Assembly: GCA_024509875.1 (NCBI GenBank)
Contig: JAMPIV010014136.1
Span: 221,107 to 285,106 of the forward strand
Direction: 5' to 3'
DNA from: Oreohelix idahoensis
Lineage: Eukaryota > Mollusca > Gastropoda > Stylommatophora > Oreohelicidae
Length of the DNA stretch: 64,000 bases
The position numbers and the translations under genes were made by a program. The notes beneath the pieces are model-generated. The model worked only from the letters and a program-made list of their open reading frames with translations. It was not told the origin of the DNA and made no database searches. Every line of letters starts with the position of its first letter. The first letter of the stretch is position 1. This document shows positions 50,592-61,159 of this stretch, in pieces.

Positions 50592-51652
50592 AGCATCTAT
50601 TAATCGGTACTAATATGAACAAGGAAGTTCATTCGTCTTACGAATATGTCGTAAACCTAAGACGAAAAATAATTGACGCATGCAAAATAGCAGTGCAGTC
50701 TTCGGAAAGAGCGAAGTCAAAGGCTCGACTGTTTTTAAATACACACAGGAAACTGCGCCAGCTGTGGCCAGGAGACGAAGCTTTTGTTTTGCTTCCGAAT
50801 AAGGAAAACAGATTGCTAATTTCATGGCAAGGTCCATATACTATCATTAAAAAAATATCTGATATAGATTATGTTGTTAGCGTGAAAGGTAAAGAAAAAA
50901 ATTTTCACATAAACATATTGCAACAATTCAACAGTAGGCCATCACATCTTTGTCCTATCTTCGATTCTCTTGACGGATCCATTGATCGTCGTTCTTCCTT
51001 GGCTGTCATCCAAGAAGAAATTTCAGAATTAGATGATGATGGTGAACCTATCCTATCATTGCCAGATATTCACTCTCTAGCGACAGACTCATGGAAAGAT
51101 GTTTCCATTGATCCATCGCTCAATACTAATCAGAAAGGTCAAATATCTGAACTACTTCAGTCCTTTCCTGATGTACTTACAGATATTCCGGGTCACACCG
51201 ATGTCATCGAGCATGACATCATATTGACGGATTTCAGGCCTATTAAGCTGAAACCGTACCCGATTCCGATTCATCTGCAATCTCAAGTGCAAGATGAGAT
51301 CAAACAAATGATTAGTCTAAATATCATAGAACCTTCCAATTCACCATATATCTTTCCTATGGTGTTAATTAGGAAGAAGGACAAATCTATACGTATTTAT
51401 ATAGATTATAGGAAACTTAACGCATTGTCTGTTCGAGACGCGGAACCTTTTCCCGTGCTCGATTCTCTTCTTGAGAGACTTTCTACTGCTATTTTTTTTA
51501 TACAAAATTCGATCTCTCAAATGGCTATTGGCAAGTCCCGTTGTCTTGTAGATCTAAACCTTACACAGCTTTTGCTACTCCGTTGGGTTTATTTCAATTC
51601 AACTATATGTCTTTCGGACTTGTTAATGCTCCTGCGACTTTCGTGCGCATGA
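50435..51652 (+). CDS. pol: E3 integrase C-terminus and reverse transcriptase, part 1
   Basis: Integrase end: FSPFELVYGAQPRGPM and SWQGPYTIIK. Linker with VIQEEIS. Reverse transcriptase begins IIEPSNSPYIFPMVLIRKKD and YIDYRKLN, but a shift in a T run near 51498 takes it out of frame before the polymerase core. The core (FGLVNAPATF) can be found in the other frame at about 51612-51650. Confidence 0.85.
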   Translation: MLDRVTAKYPQDWDRILPAVLFAYQEIQNSSTEFSPFELVYGAQPRGPMAILKHLLIGTNMNKEVHSSYEYVVNLRRKIIDACKIAVQSSERAKSKARLFLNTHRKLRQLWPGDEAFVLLPNKENRLLISWQGPYTIIKKISDIDYVVSVKGKEKNFHINILQQFNSRPSHLCPIFDSLDGSIDRRSSLAVIQEEISELDDDGEPILSLPDIHSLATDSWKDVSIDPSLNTNQKGQISELLQSFPDVLTDIPGHTDVIEHDIILTDFRPIKLKPYPIPIHLQSQVQDEIKQMISLNIIEPSNSPYIFPMVLIRKKDKSIRIYIDYRKLNALSVRDAEPFPVLDSLLERLSTAIFFIQNSISQMAIGKSRCLVDLNLTQLLLLRWVYFNSTICLSDLLMLLRLSCA

Positions 51653-51681
51653 TGAGAAGATTGTTCTCAGACCGTTAAGAC

Positions 51682-51860
51682 TTGATCACTTATATTAATG
51701 ACATATGTCTCTTCCATCAATCTTGGAGTGATCATGTTCACGGGATTCACACTCTCTTAGATACTTTACGTAATCACAACATCACAGCTAGACCATCGAA
51801 AACGAGAATATGGTTTTCAGAAATTACTTTTCTCGGGCATAAGGTTGGAGGTGGAGTCTT
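51682..51860 (+). pseudogene. pol: E3 reverse transcriptase, catalytic region
   Basis: Reads MITYINDICLFHQSW, so the catalytic YxDD box is YIND, with Asn for the first Asp. FLGHKVG follows. A TAA stop lies just upstream (51676-51678). The segment is cut by the SINE at 51861. Confidence 0.8.
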
Positions 51861-52227
51861 TTTTGTTTGTTTGTTTGTTTGTTTTTTGCGTACGCCCGCT
51901 ATTACTCGAGACGAAATCTCAGGTTAGTATGTCTTACCTGAGACTGATTTTTACGTGAGTATCCCTTTTTTTCTTGTACAGAGACAGGTGTCCCTCGCCA
52001 TTCAGGCAGATACTCGCCGATTTCGGAGGTACCCATTAGAGCTGGGTCGGCTCAGGAGCCGCCAGTCCCTGGTCGACGACACTTCTTCAAATGTCCTCGC
52101 CAGGGCTCGAGCTAATCCAGTCTAAATCCCGGTCGACGAAAAATCTTCAAATGTCATCATCCGGGTTTGATCCTGGGTCACCCGGTCGCCAGCGCATTTT
52201 GGTAACCACTACACAGCGCGGCTCCCG
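51861..52227 (-). mobile_element. tRNA-derived SINE inserted in E3
   Basis: Flanked by a perfect 12-bp duplication AGGTGGAGTCTT (51849-51860 and 52228-52239). On the minus strand it begins GGGAGCCGCGCTGTGTAGTG with an A box (TGTGTAGTGGTTACC) and a B box (GGATCAAACCC, 52173-52163), and ends in a (CAAA)n-type tail seen on plus as repeated TTTG. A 60-bp unit (GGTCGACGA...TTCAAATGTC) is tandemly doubled at 52071 and 52131, with a second B-box-like GCTCGAGCCC. The E3 reading frame resumes right after it. Confidence 0.9.
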
Positions 52228-52894
52228 AGGTGGAGTCTTGAAACCAGAAGATTCTACTGTTTCCAAAATTTTAAACTTAGACATTCCACGAACTAAGAAG
52301 CAAGTTAGAATCTTGTTAGGCTTAATTAACTTCTACAGAAGATTCCTGCCTAATTTCAGTGATGTTACCTCAGTCTTGTCACCGTTGCTGAAGAAGGACG
52401 CGGCAAAGAAGGTAGTGTGGTCCCATGTCTGTGATGAGTCTTTAAATGTGATAAAATGTGCATTTTCCAAATCGCCTATACTACGTTTACCTGACATTCG
52501 CTTACCTTTCAATCTCGGGGTCGATGCCAGCGATGTCGGAATAGGTGGTGTATTGATGCAAGAATATCAAGGACAGTTCCACCCAATCATGTACGTGAGC
52601 AGAAAACTTACCAGTACAGAACAAAACTACCCTATAGTGGAGCGCGAGCTACTAGCGACTATGTTGTGTTTTAAAAAACTACAGCGCTACTTACTGGGTG
52701 CTCATTTTACGCTGGAGACAGATCAACGAGCCCTGGGTTACCTACAAACTGCTCGTTTTACTAACCCAAAGGCAGCTAGAGCCAGCCTTGCTTTGCAGCC
52801 ATATGACTACTCAATTAGAGCGATCAAGGGAAATATTAACGTACTTGCAGACGTTTTGTCCCGTTGCATAAAAGACACTCCGTCTTCCGTGTAA
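52228..52894 (+). CDS. pol: E3 reverse transcriptase end and RNase H
   Basis: Continues the domain cut by the SINE: KKQVRILLGLINFYRRF, then RNase H with GVDASDVGIGG, MYVSRKLT, VERELLA, ETDQRALG and LADVLSRC. All acidic positions are kept. The listed ORF start at 52091 lies inside the SINE and is not real. Confidence 0.88.
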
Positions 52895-54193
52895 ACCACA
52901 GCTCTACATATCAACATCATGCTAAACAGCCTTGTTTACACTCAAATCGCCTGTGCTGAGGACTTGTCGTCTCACGAAACAGTGCTACAAATTGTCAAAA
53001 GGTACGTTCTTTAAAGGTTGTGCCATAACAACGCTACCGCTAAGGCACACGATGATGCTGTTGGAAATGTAATCAAGTCGAGTAGGATATCGTTTTTCTC
53101 AAGTCATTGAATAGACTCACATGCCACCTTCAGTCGAACTGTCAAGTCTACAATGAGTGTGCTGGAAGAAAGTTATACAATCAATTCCAGAAATGCAAGT
53201 CGAGACAGTTTTCCGCAATTTTCAACAAATGACTTTCTGTAATACAATGCGGTTTAATAAAGGGACATAACTCATCTATTGAAACCTCGACCAATCTTAC
53301 AAGGGAAATAATCAAGTCATTGTTAATTGAAATTTCCTTCGTGACTTTGCTACAAGTTCCCGAAACTTAAAGATTTTCTGTCTACTAAGGATTGTATAGA
53401 CAACAATTATGGACACGGTGAACTTATCACTTCTACGAGAAACTTCAAGCTCTGCAAGATTCTGCGCGTGAAGTGGACTCAAGCCTAATTGAAACATTAC
53501 CATTTTTCCTTACAGGATGAAAATAAACAAATTCACTTTACTGTTTAAGGGTGATTTCAATCACAAAAGAATCACACATTTGACCTTAATGTTTTCATGG
53601 ATTTGGGCGCAGTATTTGCAGTGCGATTAATTTCTTAAATAATTGATTATATTATTATTATATGATACAAGTTGACACATCAGTCATTAAATACAAGACA
53701 CATATATTTATTTACATAATGTCGCAGTCAACACCTTGTATGTGATTATTGTCTGCCTCATATATTTTCTCTACTGTCATATTGATTAGTTCATGCACTT
53801 AGCTTTAATGTTTATTTGATCTACATTCTATGACTAAGGTGACATGACTTGAACAGTAGGAGTTTTGACTTACTACACGATGAGAGAGCGTGGAGTATAT
53901 GCATTAATTATGTTACCTGTTGACTGACTACTGCTATAGGACCTCTTTATTATGTTAAATTGTTTGGAGCTGGTTTGATAGACATTGGGTTGGCAGTTTA
54001 TTCTGTTTCTCCACACCTTGTGTGTAAAATTGCCTTCAGGTCAGCACAAACATGGGTCTATGCATTGTCATAGCGGCAGTAACATTTGATGTTACCTTTT
54101 TGCTCACCTCAATATGTATTTGTCTCATACCCCAATAATGTCAACTCCGTTCGACATTATTGACCGGGAAGGGGGGAGGGGGGGGGGGGTAAT
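52895..54193 (+). other. E3 3' untranslated region and polypurine tract
   Basis: AT-rich, no coding motif. It ends with GGGAAGGGGGGAGG followed by a G run (54170-54189), then TAAT, then the LTR. This is a strong polypurine tract. Confidence 0.7.
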
Positions 54194-54854
54194 TGTTATG
54201 ACTTAATTCATAACACCATTATCGGTCGCTCTCAAACTTGGTTTGTGAGCTGACTTCCTATTTACATTCGTTTCTACGACAACACAGGACGTCGTCACAT
54301 TGTATGCAGGTTTCTTAGCAGACGTGGTTTCGCGGGCTACGATGGATCATACGTTTTATAGCGTTCTCTTTGGACTGTGTCTCCGTGGGAGAAGGCTGTG
54401 TTTCTTAAATGCTCCTGAAGTACTTTGAGTACTGATTTACATGTGTATTTCAGCTAGGTAGTCTAAGTGATAGAACCTAGTCTGATTATATTTTATAAGG
54501 ACATGTCAGCGCTGAACTGATGTGGAAAGAAAGAGTATTAATATATATAATAAATTCAGCAGGATGACTCTGACAGTATCATGATAGTCTACAGACGTTA
54601 GACTTACGTATAGACTGGCTAGTGAATGCTTTGTCTTATTCGTCGATGCTAATTTTGAGGAGCCAAGTATTGTGATTAAAGTATGTATATGTGGAAACGT
54701 CAACCAGGCATTCCTAAGTTTTATACTGTTTAAAACTGTGCCTTACATTTCCACTGAACTCTGTTGAATGGACTGTAGTACCATAACCCTAGACGCAAAG
54801 GACACCTGAGTCCAGCATTCTTCAAATACTCTAAGAAATAATGAACCCGCAACA
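54194..54854 (+). repeat. E3 3' LTR
   Basis: 661 bp, near-identical to 45993-46660, followed by TTGAT. Confidence 0.95.
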
Positions 54855-55270
54855 TTGATCTCCCCCTGATGAACCCCCACACCCCTTTTTCGTTCTGTGG
54901 ATTTTCATTCCTCTCTGAGTAGAGAATTTCCAACCACAGGCACATGGACATTCCAGCCGTTGTTCAGAGCTAGAAGTCCGTGTAACGGGTCTGGTCGATT
55001 CCAATGAGGCGCCTGTGGATTCATCATTCTCCCCTCCCCCATTTCGGAGAATCCTGAGGGCATCTATCATTTTTGGATCCTGTTGCAATTGTATACAGCT
55101 TACGGGGTGCTAACCCGGTCAGCCGGTTTCTAGTCTTTCCCAGTGTCATCTTTCTTTCCAGAAGTCCATCGATCTTTTCCCGATTGTCACTGGTTTGACC
55201 ATGCAACTATGATAGGAAACTCTATACAGAGCGATACAACAGGAGGCAATCTGATCATCAGAAGTAGTCC
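54855..55270 (-). pseudogene. Zinc-finger LINE, N-terminal part
   Basis: Minus-strand ORF pieces read LAPRKLYTIATGSKNDR (55206-55024 frame) and ECPCACGWKFSTQRGMKIHR (55088 frame), a C2HC/C2H2-type finger of the kind found at the N-terminus of site-specific and related LINEs. The protein runs to 54860 and, past E3, continues at 45992. The two ORFs are one base out of step. Confidence 0.65.
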
Positions 55271-55710
55271 CTCCGTCGAACAAGTGTTTCGGCCCATTAT
55301 TCTCATTTACAATCTAAGGGAGGGGGAGGGGGCGGGCGCACCTAGGTCGTGACTCCCAAGTGTCTCCACCTTCTGTTGTCTTATGTAGAAAATGAACCCA
55401 CTCCACCTTGGTTGCAGCTTTAAAATTCATATTTCTGCCAGCCGGAGGAATTGCGAAAGTAACCCTTATGTTGAAAACAAATTATTGTGCCACCGCACAC
55501 TACGACTAGGGACAGACACTGACCCACCTGCTCAAAACCAACGAGGCTAGCAACTGAAATCTACTTGCGCCCGACACCTCATATAATAACGCCGCGTGTT
55601 GTCTGTAAGTCACCGTCCCTTCCCCAATCCAATGAAAAACTCAACGTATTGCGGACTTAGATACATTTCCACTGTCCGGGTGTTTCCTGTAACGCAGATA
55701 GGGATATAGT
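55271..55710. other. Junction between two LINE copies
   Basis: No coding motif on either strand. Probably the 3' UTR of the copy at 55711-56410 and perhaps a 5' UTR of the copy below it. A G-rich run is at 55316-55336. Confidence 0.4.
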
Positions 55711-56410
55711 TTACTGTCCCGAGTTCCATAGCCCATTGCAGTTGTTCCACATCCAGCATGATAGTTTCACAGTTTCACAAAGCTTTTTCAGTGCCCTTGT
55801 TCTCGACTGTCCCATCAGCCCCAACAGTTTCAATAAATCATACACTGATGCAGCCACGAGCCCTCTTGCACCCACTTCAACAGCCATGACTTTTGCAGTG
55901 AACCCATCGTGTCTCAGATCCGCGGCCAGATCACTATACTTGGCCGATTTGAACAAATGTTGCTCTTCCAGTCTGGATTCAAATGGCACGGTCAGTCTAG
56001 TCAATATAACCTGTTGCGATGATGAAGAATGCAGCACTATTTCCGGCCGTCTTCGAGATTTCCTGATACTCTCTGGATATGCCCCTCGTCCAGGTAGGTC
56101 TACCGCCATCTCCTAGTCATTTGCACAGTGAAGGAGAGATGGTACACTGCTAACTGATTTACTCGGTTTTGGGTGTGCTGACTTTGCTGCTCTCAGAAAG
56201 TATGTGTTTGCGGTGTTCGGCATTGCTTTTCGCTTTCATCCTTGCCAGATCTATTGTGGCAGCCAGCTCATTTAGCACTTTGTTGTGGCGCCATGTATAT
56301 CACCCTTGCCCTAATGACACCTGGCAAGCTGAGAGCACGTGTTCAAGTGTCTGCCTCTCATGGTACAGGGGGCACTGCTTATCAGAATTGCTGGTAAGAA
56401 CTCTACATAG
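55711..56410 (-). pseudogene. Zinc-finger LINE, C-terminal part (second copy)
   Basis: ORF 56109-55711 reads LPGRGAYPESIRKSRRRPEI, LTRLTVPFESRLEEQHLFK, AKYSDLAADLR and VEVGARGLVAAS. Upstream (56410-56110) holds MAPQQ-type tail sequence with stops. This is the C-terminal region typical of LINEs whose tail resembles a PD-(D/E)xK nuclease (RPEIVL ... LTVPFE), although one expected acidic residue appears to be Arg. I could not confirm a nuclease. Confidence 0.6.
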
Positions 56411-56771
56411 CTGAGAATTAATCGAACATTCTTGATACTTTTTTTTTTAAAATTAATGTGTTTGCTACTTTTCCTTGTAACACGCCCCTTTCAACCATCT
56501 ACCATGTATATGTTACTTATATCAGGACGTGTTTCCTTTATTGTAATATGTTTTTGTTTGTATTTATTTTATATTATATTATGTCTAGTAAGTATTTTTC
56601 CTTTTGTAGTTATGGTTCAAAAATTTTTTTTTTTTTTTAAATCCAAAATATGCTATTTTCTAAGCTGGTATGTTTTTAATTTTCACTGGATGGTTTATTT
56701 GGTTAATCGGTATGTTTCTGGGGGAAGTCGTTCTCCAGTTTGGACTACTGGCTCGGATCCTTATTTATTTT
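56411..56771. other. AT-rich spacer
   Basis: T-rich on plus (for example 56624-56638). ORF 56432-56782 is Phe/Leu-rich and looks like low-complexity sequence. Probably the 3' tail of the LINE at 56772-57822. Confidence 0.4.
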
Positions 56772-57822
56772 TTATATGTTAGCTTTAGTTTTTGTAATAT
56801 AGTGTTTTATTAACTTTTGCATTTCTGAAGGGGTCTTTGTGCCTATGAGATTTTCTACACTCATTTCTACCTTGTGGTTACTACAGTATGTCTTAATGTT
56901 TTGCCTCTGTTGGTCATATTTCTTGCAGTCCACCAGAAAGTGTCTAATTGTGTTTGGTTCTTGACACTCTTCACATGTGGGTTCCTCAATCACGAAATAT
57001 CCAGTTCCAAGCTTCAGCCTCAGCAATTTTTTATTAATTGGTATTTTTAGTTCATCTTTTATTTGACATTTTTTGCTTGGTTTTTTTAGGATTTTATATG
57101 AGTGTCTTGCTTTTTTACTTTGGTCCCATGCTGTTATCCACTCTTTAGTTATTGCTTGAGCAATTAAGCTCTTAATTTCAAACTTCCCTAAGCCTACTTC
57201 AATTTTGTTATAGCTAGTTCTCCCCCTTTGGCTTCTTTGTCTGCAAGCTCATTTCCTGCTATCCCCACATGTGATGGTATCCATGTTAGTGTTGCACTGC
57301 ATCCTATCGTGTGCAGATATGTATTTACCTGCAGTATTTCCTCTATAATATCTGGCCTGCTACATTCATTTCTGTTTCTGATAGCTAATACTGATGAAAG
57401 GGAATCTGTGAGAATGGTTACTTTTTTTGGTGGGTTTTCTGCAGCTATTTCTAAAGCTTTTAGGATTGCCACTAATTCTGCTGTAAAGATGGATGTATTA
57501 CCTGTTACTTTGTATCTTTTATAAATTTTTAATTTTGGTATTGCTATTCCTGCTCCTAATTGTCCTTCTTCATCTTTTGACCCATCAGTATATATAGTTA
57601 GGCTATTATTTATATACCGTTCTATGTACTCTAGTGCTTTACTTTTTGCTGAGATTATGTCGTTAGATTTGCTTATGATCTTTGATAAGTGGGAGTCAGT
57701 TTCTGGCACTTTTAATTCCCATGGTGGGATCTTTGCTTTATACTGAGCACTACTGTTTATCGCACTAAACAGGTCTGGGTATTGATCCACTTCATCCATT
57801 GTTTTCCATCCTGAAGGGTATC
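56772..57822 (-). pseudogene. LINE ORF2 tail with RNase H domain
   Basis: The minus-strand frame from 57822 to 57194 holds an RNase H domain: TIYTDGSKDE, TAELVAILKAL, ILTDSLSS, and GNELADKEA supply the D-E-D-D residues. ORF 57026-56772 continues with LKLGTGYF and a CEECQEPNTIRHFLVDC zinc-like segment seen at the C-terminus of RNase H-bearing LINEs. The upstream reverse transcriptase is cut off by the E4 LTR at 57823; the Met of the ORF lies inside that LTR. Confidence 0.82.
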
Positions 57823-58499
57823 TGTTACCAGTAATTTTAATGGAAGGGGACGTGATCTGGAAAATATTAGGTGAGCAGATTAGATTATGGGTTGTCATTG
57901 CTTGAAGACGTGATTGTCTTTAATGTTAAGTTTAAATTGTAATAGTAGAAGTAAAGTTACAAAGCGTGTTAACGCTAGTCAGTTCAATTGTGGAGGTTTG
58001 TTCACTCCGAACTGTTTTGAGCTACGGGTGTTTAGCTATTTGTGGCTAGCCCGTGCAAGTAGTGAGACTGAACGGTGTTTTTAACAGCCGGGTCTCGTAG
58101 CTGTTTTAGGGGGAGGATGTGTATTCCCGTGGGCAGTGAGTTTTTGGGCATCGATCTGGAGAGGTCGCCCGATAGTGTGTGTTCTTGATGGTAAGCCTGT
58201 ACAGTGCTGAATATAAGAGGCCATGATTTGTGTAAGGCCATTATTTCCTTAGAGAGGATAATTGTGTTATGTGAAGACATGTTGATAGGTGAGATTAGTG
58301 CAGACTGCCGGGGATGGAGTCTTGTGAGAAGTTGCTGGTAGGACTCATTAGATTATGATAACTATCACCAGCCGTTACAACATTCCATGCTTCTTTCTGA
58401 TGTGTGTATCTGTGGTGTGCGACTGTACTTCTATACACACCCCACTTATGACACCAACACACAACCGTAGTATTATCAATAGTTCCCAGCCATATAACA
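57823..58499 (+). repeat. E4 5' LTR
   Basis: 677 bp, starts TGTTACCAG and ends ATATAACA. TTTGGTGGACC follows, so a primer site starting TGG at 58502 is plausible. It matches 63544-64000 with very few differences. Confidence 0.9.
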
Positions 58500-59279
58500 T
58501 TTGGTGGACCAAATCAACGGGTCGTAACACCCACATTACATTCGCGTGATAAGAGAGTAAATTAGGTCAGATTCTGGACCAGTCATTACAAGTGGGAACA
58601 CTGAACTGTATTATGTTTGGCTCTGTGTGGGCGTGGCTTAATTCAACTGTACACAGGTATCAGCTGACTGCGCATATCCATCCTCATATCTTGGCGTGTG
58701 TAGCAACTAAACTAACTTTATCAGTTGGTTTCGATATCAAATAGCTGTTATCTGATAGCGACATTGATGCCATAATTGTTACAGTGCTTGTTCCAGTCTT
58801 TCCATATGCAGATTCAACTATAGGTGCAGTATGTTGGAGAGTTCGTCTGCACGTATACCTCAAGTGATTGCGGGGTTGCTGTGATCGGTTCCTGTCGTCT
58901 GATGCATTGTTGAGGACATACTGTGCAGTGGCAGAGATCTGAAGACAAGAGAGCTTAGTCCTTCTACCTTTCTGCAGTGGAGTGTTTTAACGTCAGAACT
59001 TTGTGATATCCAGTGTGTTAGCGAAAGGGTCAGGATTACCTTCAGTTAAGTGCTTTTGTTGTGTGTAAATGTTGCCACTTCTGTCCATGTCAACAAGCCT
59101 CAATCTGCACTATCCTATTCTATTGATAACTATTGTTGTTGTTGTCGATAATTATATCGATTAATTATAGAATATGATGATGTACAGGGATTGATGATAC
59201 AATATTTGAGATCTAAACTTGATTTGGTATAAGGAAAGTTAATTAAGACATATATGGTTGACTAAGTAAACAAGTCACA
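58500..59279 (+). other. E4 leader
   Basis: Untranslated sequence between the LTR and the first ORF. No motif recognised beyond the possible primer site. Confidence 0.5.
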
Positions 59280-59630
59280 ATGGATTGTGATACAGATCCA
59301 GAGGATATGAGACCTGTATTAGAGTATCTGTTTCAAGAGGGGACAGATTATCAGGTATTAAAAGGCCCAGAGCTTGAGTCACATGTTATGGACAGGTTTT
59401 TGGTCTGTGCATCAAGAGCTCTAAGAGAGTTTGCTGATGAGAGATTTAAGTCAATTCCTCATGTGAGTATGGCTAAGGATCTAGCGAGGTTGTTAGTTTT
59501 GGACCTTCGTCTGTTTTTGGACAAGCATATTGGTAACAAACGTGATGAAATATTGAAGATTATGCGTACGTTATGGCGCGACGACATGCATAGTGACCAG
59601 AAAGAAGAGTTAAGGATGAGAAGCAAATAG
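59280..59630 (+). CDS. E4 ORF, N-terminal globular part
   Basis: A 116-codon ORF of mixed helical character (VLEYLFQEGTDYQV, DRFLVCASRALREF, DLARLLVLDLRLFL). No family is recognised. It overlaps the next ORF by about 34 bp in the -1 frame, so the two could be one protein split by a one-base indel, or linked by frameshifting. No standard slippery heptamer is visible in the overlap. Confidence 0.55.
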   Translation: MDCDTDPEDMRPVLEYLFQEGTDYQVLKGPELESHVMDRFLVCASRALREFADERFKSIPHVSMAKDLARLLVLDLRLFLDKHIGNKRDEILKIMRTLWRDDMHSDQKEELRMRSK

Positions 59631-61159
59631 GAGACATAAAACAGAGTACACAGGAGCAAAGGGAAAGTTGCTTAAAAAGTACTGCTGAAGTGAATAAGCT
59701 ACAGAAAAAAGTGACTAAACTTACAGGTGATTTATGTAAATCTAATTCTGAGCTTGCTTGTGTTCGAGCAAAATTAGACTCGGCATTGTGCAAAATTAAA
59801 GAGATGGAAGCTCAGATTGGAAAAAAAAATGGCGAAGTTAGAAATCTAACTCAAAAAGTTCAAGAGAAGACGGAGATTTGTGGAAAATTAGAAGTTCAGA
59901 TTAAGAAATATGAGAAGTTGTGTAATGAAACACTTATTGATCTGTTAAGTGACGATGAGATTTGTGGTCGCCAAATTAAAGAAAAGGATACTATATCCCT
60001 AGAGAAGGTTGATAGGCTTAAGGATAGCCATGTTATTGAGATTGAGAGGGTTGATAAAGAGACAGTGGAAGAGTTAATGATGGAGAAAGACAAATTGATT
60101 AAGATTGAAAATTTGCTAGCAGAGGAAAGCTGCAAGGTCTTAAAAGCTGAGAGTTTAAGCAAGAGATTAAGTGAACAGATTGCACTTAGAGACATTGAGA
60201 TTGCAGAAGCAAGAAGAAGAATATATGGTCTGCTTGACGTAGTATTGAATAGCAATATGTGGTCTTCTGTCAATGGTGACAGGGATAGACAGAAAGTTGC
60301 TTATCATCAGAACACTAAAGCAAAAAGCCAGCCTTATACACTTTTTGCGGATTCTACGGTCAAGAATGATGGACATAGGTCGTTTCGTGGGAAATATAAC
60401 TTCCATCGCAATACCAATGCTATTTCCAATAATATTGTTTCTTGGCGACAGTCCAACAAAGAGAATTCTACAGTAATATCTAGTCCTGTAGATAAGGAAA
60501 GAAACAGTGCTAAATCTCAAGTCAGTGTGTTAAAAACCAACAGCGTATTTATTGACAGATCTGATAAATTGGTTACAAGTAACAAACATACTACTGCTTG
60601 TTCCATGAAGGAAACAAATGTTGTGCAAAAAAATAAAGAGATTGTCAAATCTTCTAGTCATACCCAGTCAAGGCAGTGTGACTCATTTCTTAAACACATT
60701 GCTACAAGCAAAGAAAAAAATAATTTTGATAGGAGACATAACCCTAAGGTTATAAAGTACCAAGGGAGTTCATCCTACGGTAACGTTTCTTCTCCCAAAA
60801 ACAAGAAAAAATGTGACAGATCTCAACATTGTGATTCTAAAAGTTTAGAAAACTATAGCAGAAGTAATTATATGAAAGTTCATCAGTCTAGTAATAATTT
60901 TCCTGCTAAAAAGCCAGTTCTATCTGATGGACATTGTTATCTGGGAAGAAGTATTAAGAATAACTATTGTAACTGGGATTTAAATCAGTACAACGGTGTT
61001 AATAGAGCAAATAACAATGCTCTCAAAAGAAATTATACAGATCGCAACCAGGTTAACTGTGCTCCACATAAGAGCAAGATTATTAGCAATCAGAGTAATA
61101 GGAACGGTAATAGGTTCTTAAATGCTTTTGCTTGTCATGCTGATAGATTTGTGCTGTGA
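59597..61159 (+). CDS. E4 coiled-coil protein, Gag-like
   Basis: The frame is open from 59597; an ORF finder starts it at a GTG (59690). Residues ~1-190 from there are a long Lys/Glu/Leu coiled coil (KLQKKVTKLTGDL, KIKEMEAQIGKKNGE). The rest is a Ser/Asn/Lys/His-rich tail. It ends FLNAFACHADRF, faintly like the AHANSC / NDHANAC sequence at the Gag-protease border of E2 and E3, and then stops. That suggests a Gag-only product. No zinc knuckle, protease or polymerase motif occurs. Confidence 0.6.
   Translation, partial: PERRVKDEKQIGDIKQSTQEQRESCLKSTAEVNKLQKKVTKLTGDLCKSNSELACVRAKLDSALCKIKEMEAQIGKKNGEVRNLTQKVQEKTEICGKLEVQIKKYEKLCNETLIDLLSDDEICGRQIKEKDTISLEKVDRLKDSHVIEIERVDKETVEELMMEKDKLIKIENLLAEESCKVLKAESLSKRLSEQIALRDIEIAEARRRIYGLLDVVLNSNMWSSVNGDRDRQKVAYHQNTKAKSQPYTLFADSTVKNDGHRSFRGKYNFHRNTNAISNNIVSWRQSNKENSTVISSPVDKERNSAKSQVSVLKTNSVFIDRSDKLVTSNKHTTACSMKETNVVQKNKEIVKSSSHTQSRQCDSFLKHIATSKEKNNFDRRHNPKVIKYQGSSSYGNVSSPKNKKKCDRSQHCDSKSLENYSRSNYMKVHQSSNNFPAKKPVLSDGHCYLGRSIKNNYCNWDLNQYNGVNRANNNALKRNYTDRNQVNCAPHKSKIISNQSNRNGNRFLNAFACHADRFVL

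Larger units (their letters stand above)
45993..54854 (+). mobile_element. E3: Gmr1-like LTR retrotransposon, decayed
   Basis: LTRs at 45993-46660 and 54194-54854 (both TGTTATGACTTAATTCATAA ... CCCGCAACA) and a perfect 5-bp duplication TTGAT at 45988-45992 and 54855-54859. Internal order is Gag, protease, integrase, reverse transcriptase, RNase H on plus. Gag has a deletion, a shift and a stop. Integrase and reverse transcriptase are frameshifted, YxDD is changed, and a SINE sits in the reverse transcriptase thumb. It lies inside a minus-strand LINE. Confidence 0.95.

Noticed and set aside
52091..52230. N-terminal extension of the E3 RNase H ORF
   Set aside because: The sequence belongs to the inserted SINE, as shown by the 12-bp duplication.
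56432..56782. Hydrophobic ORF
   Set aside because: T-rich low-complexity sequence next to a LINE tail. No homology recognised.
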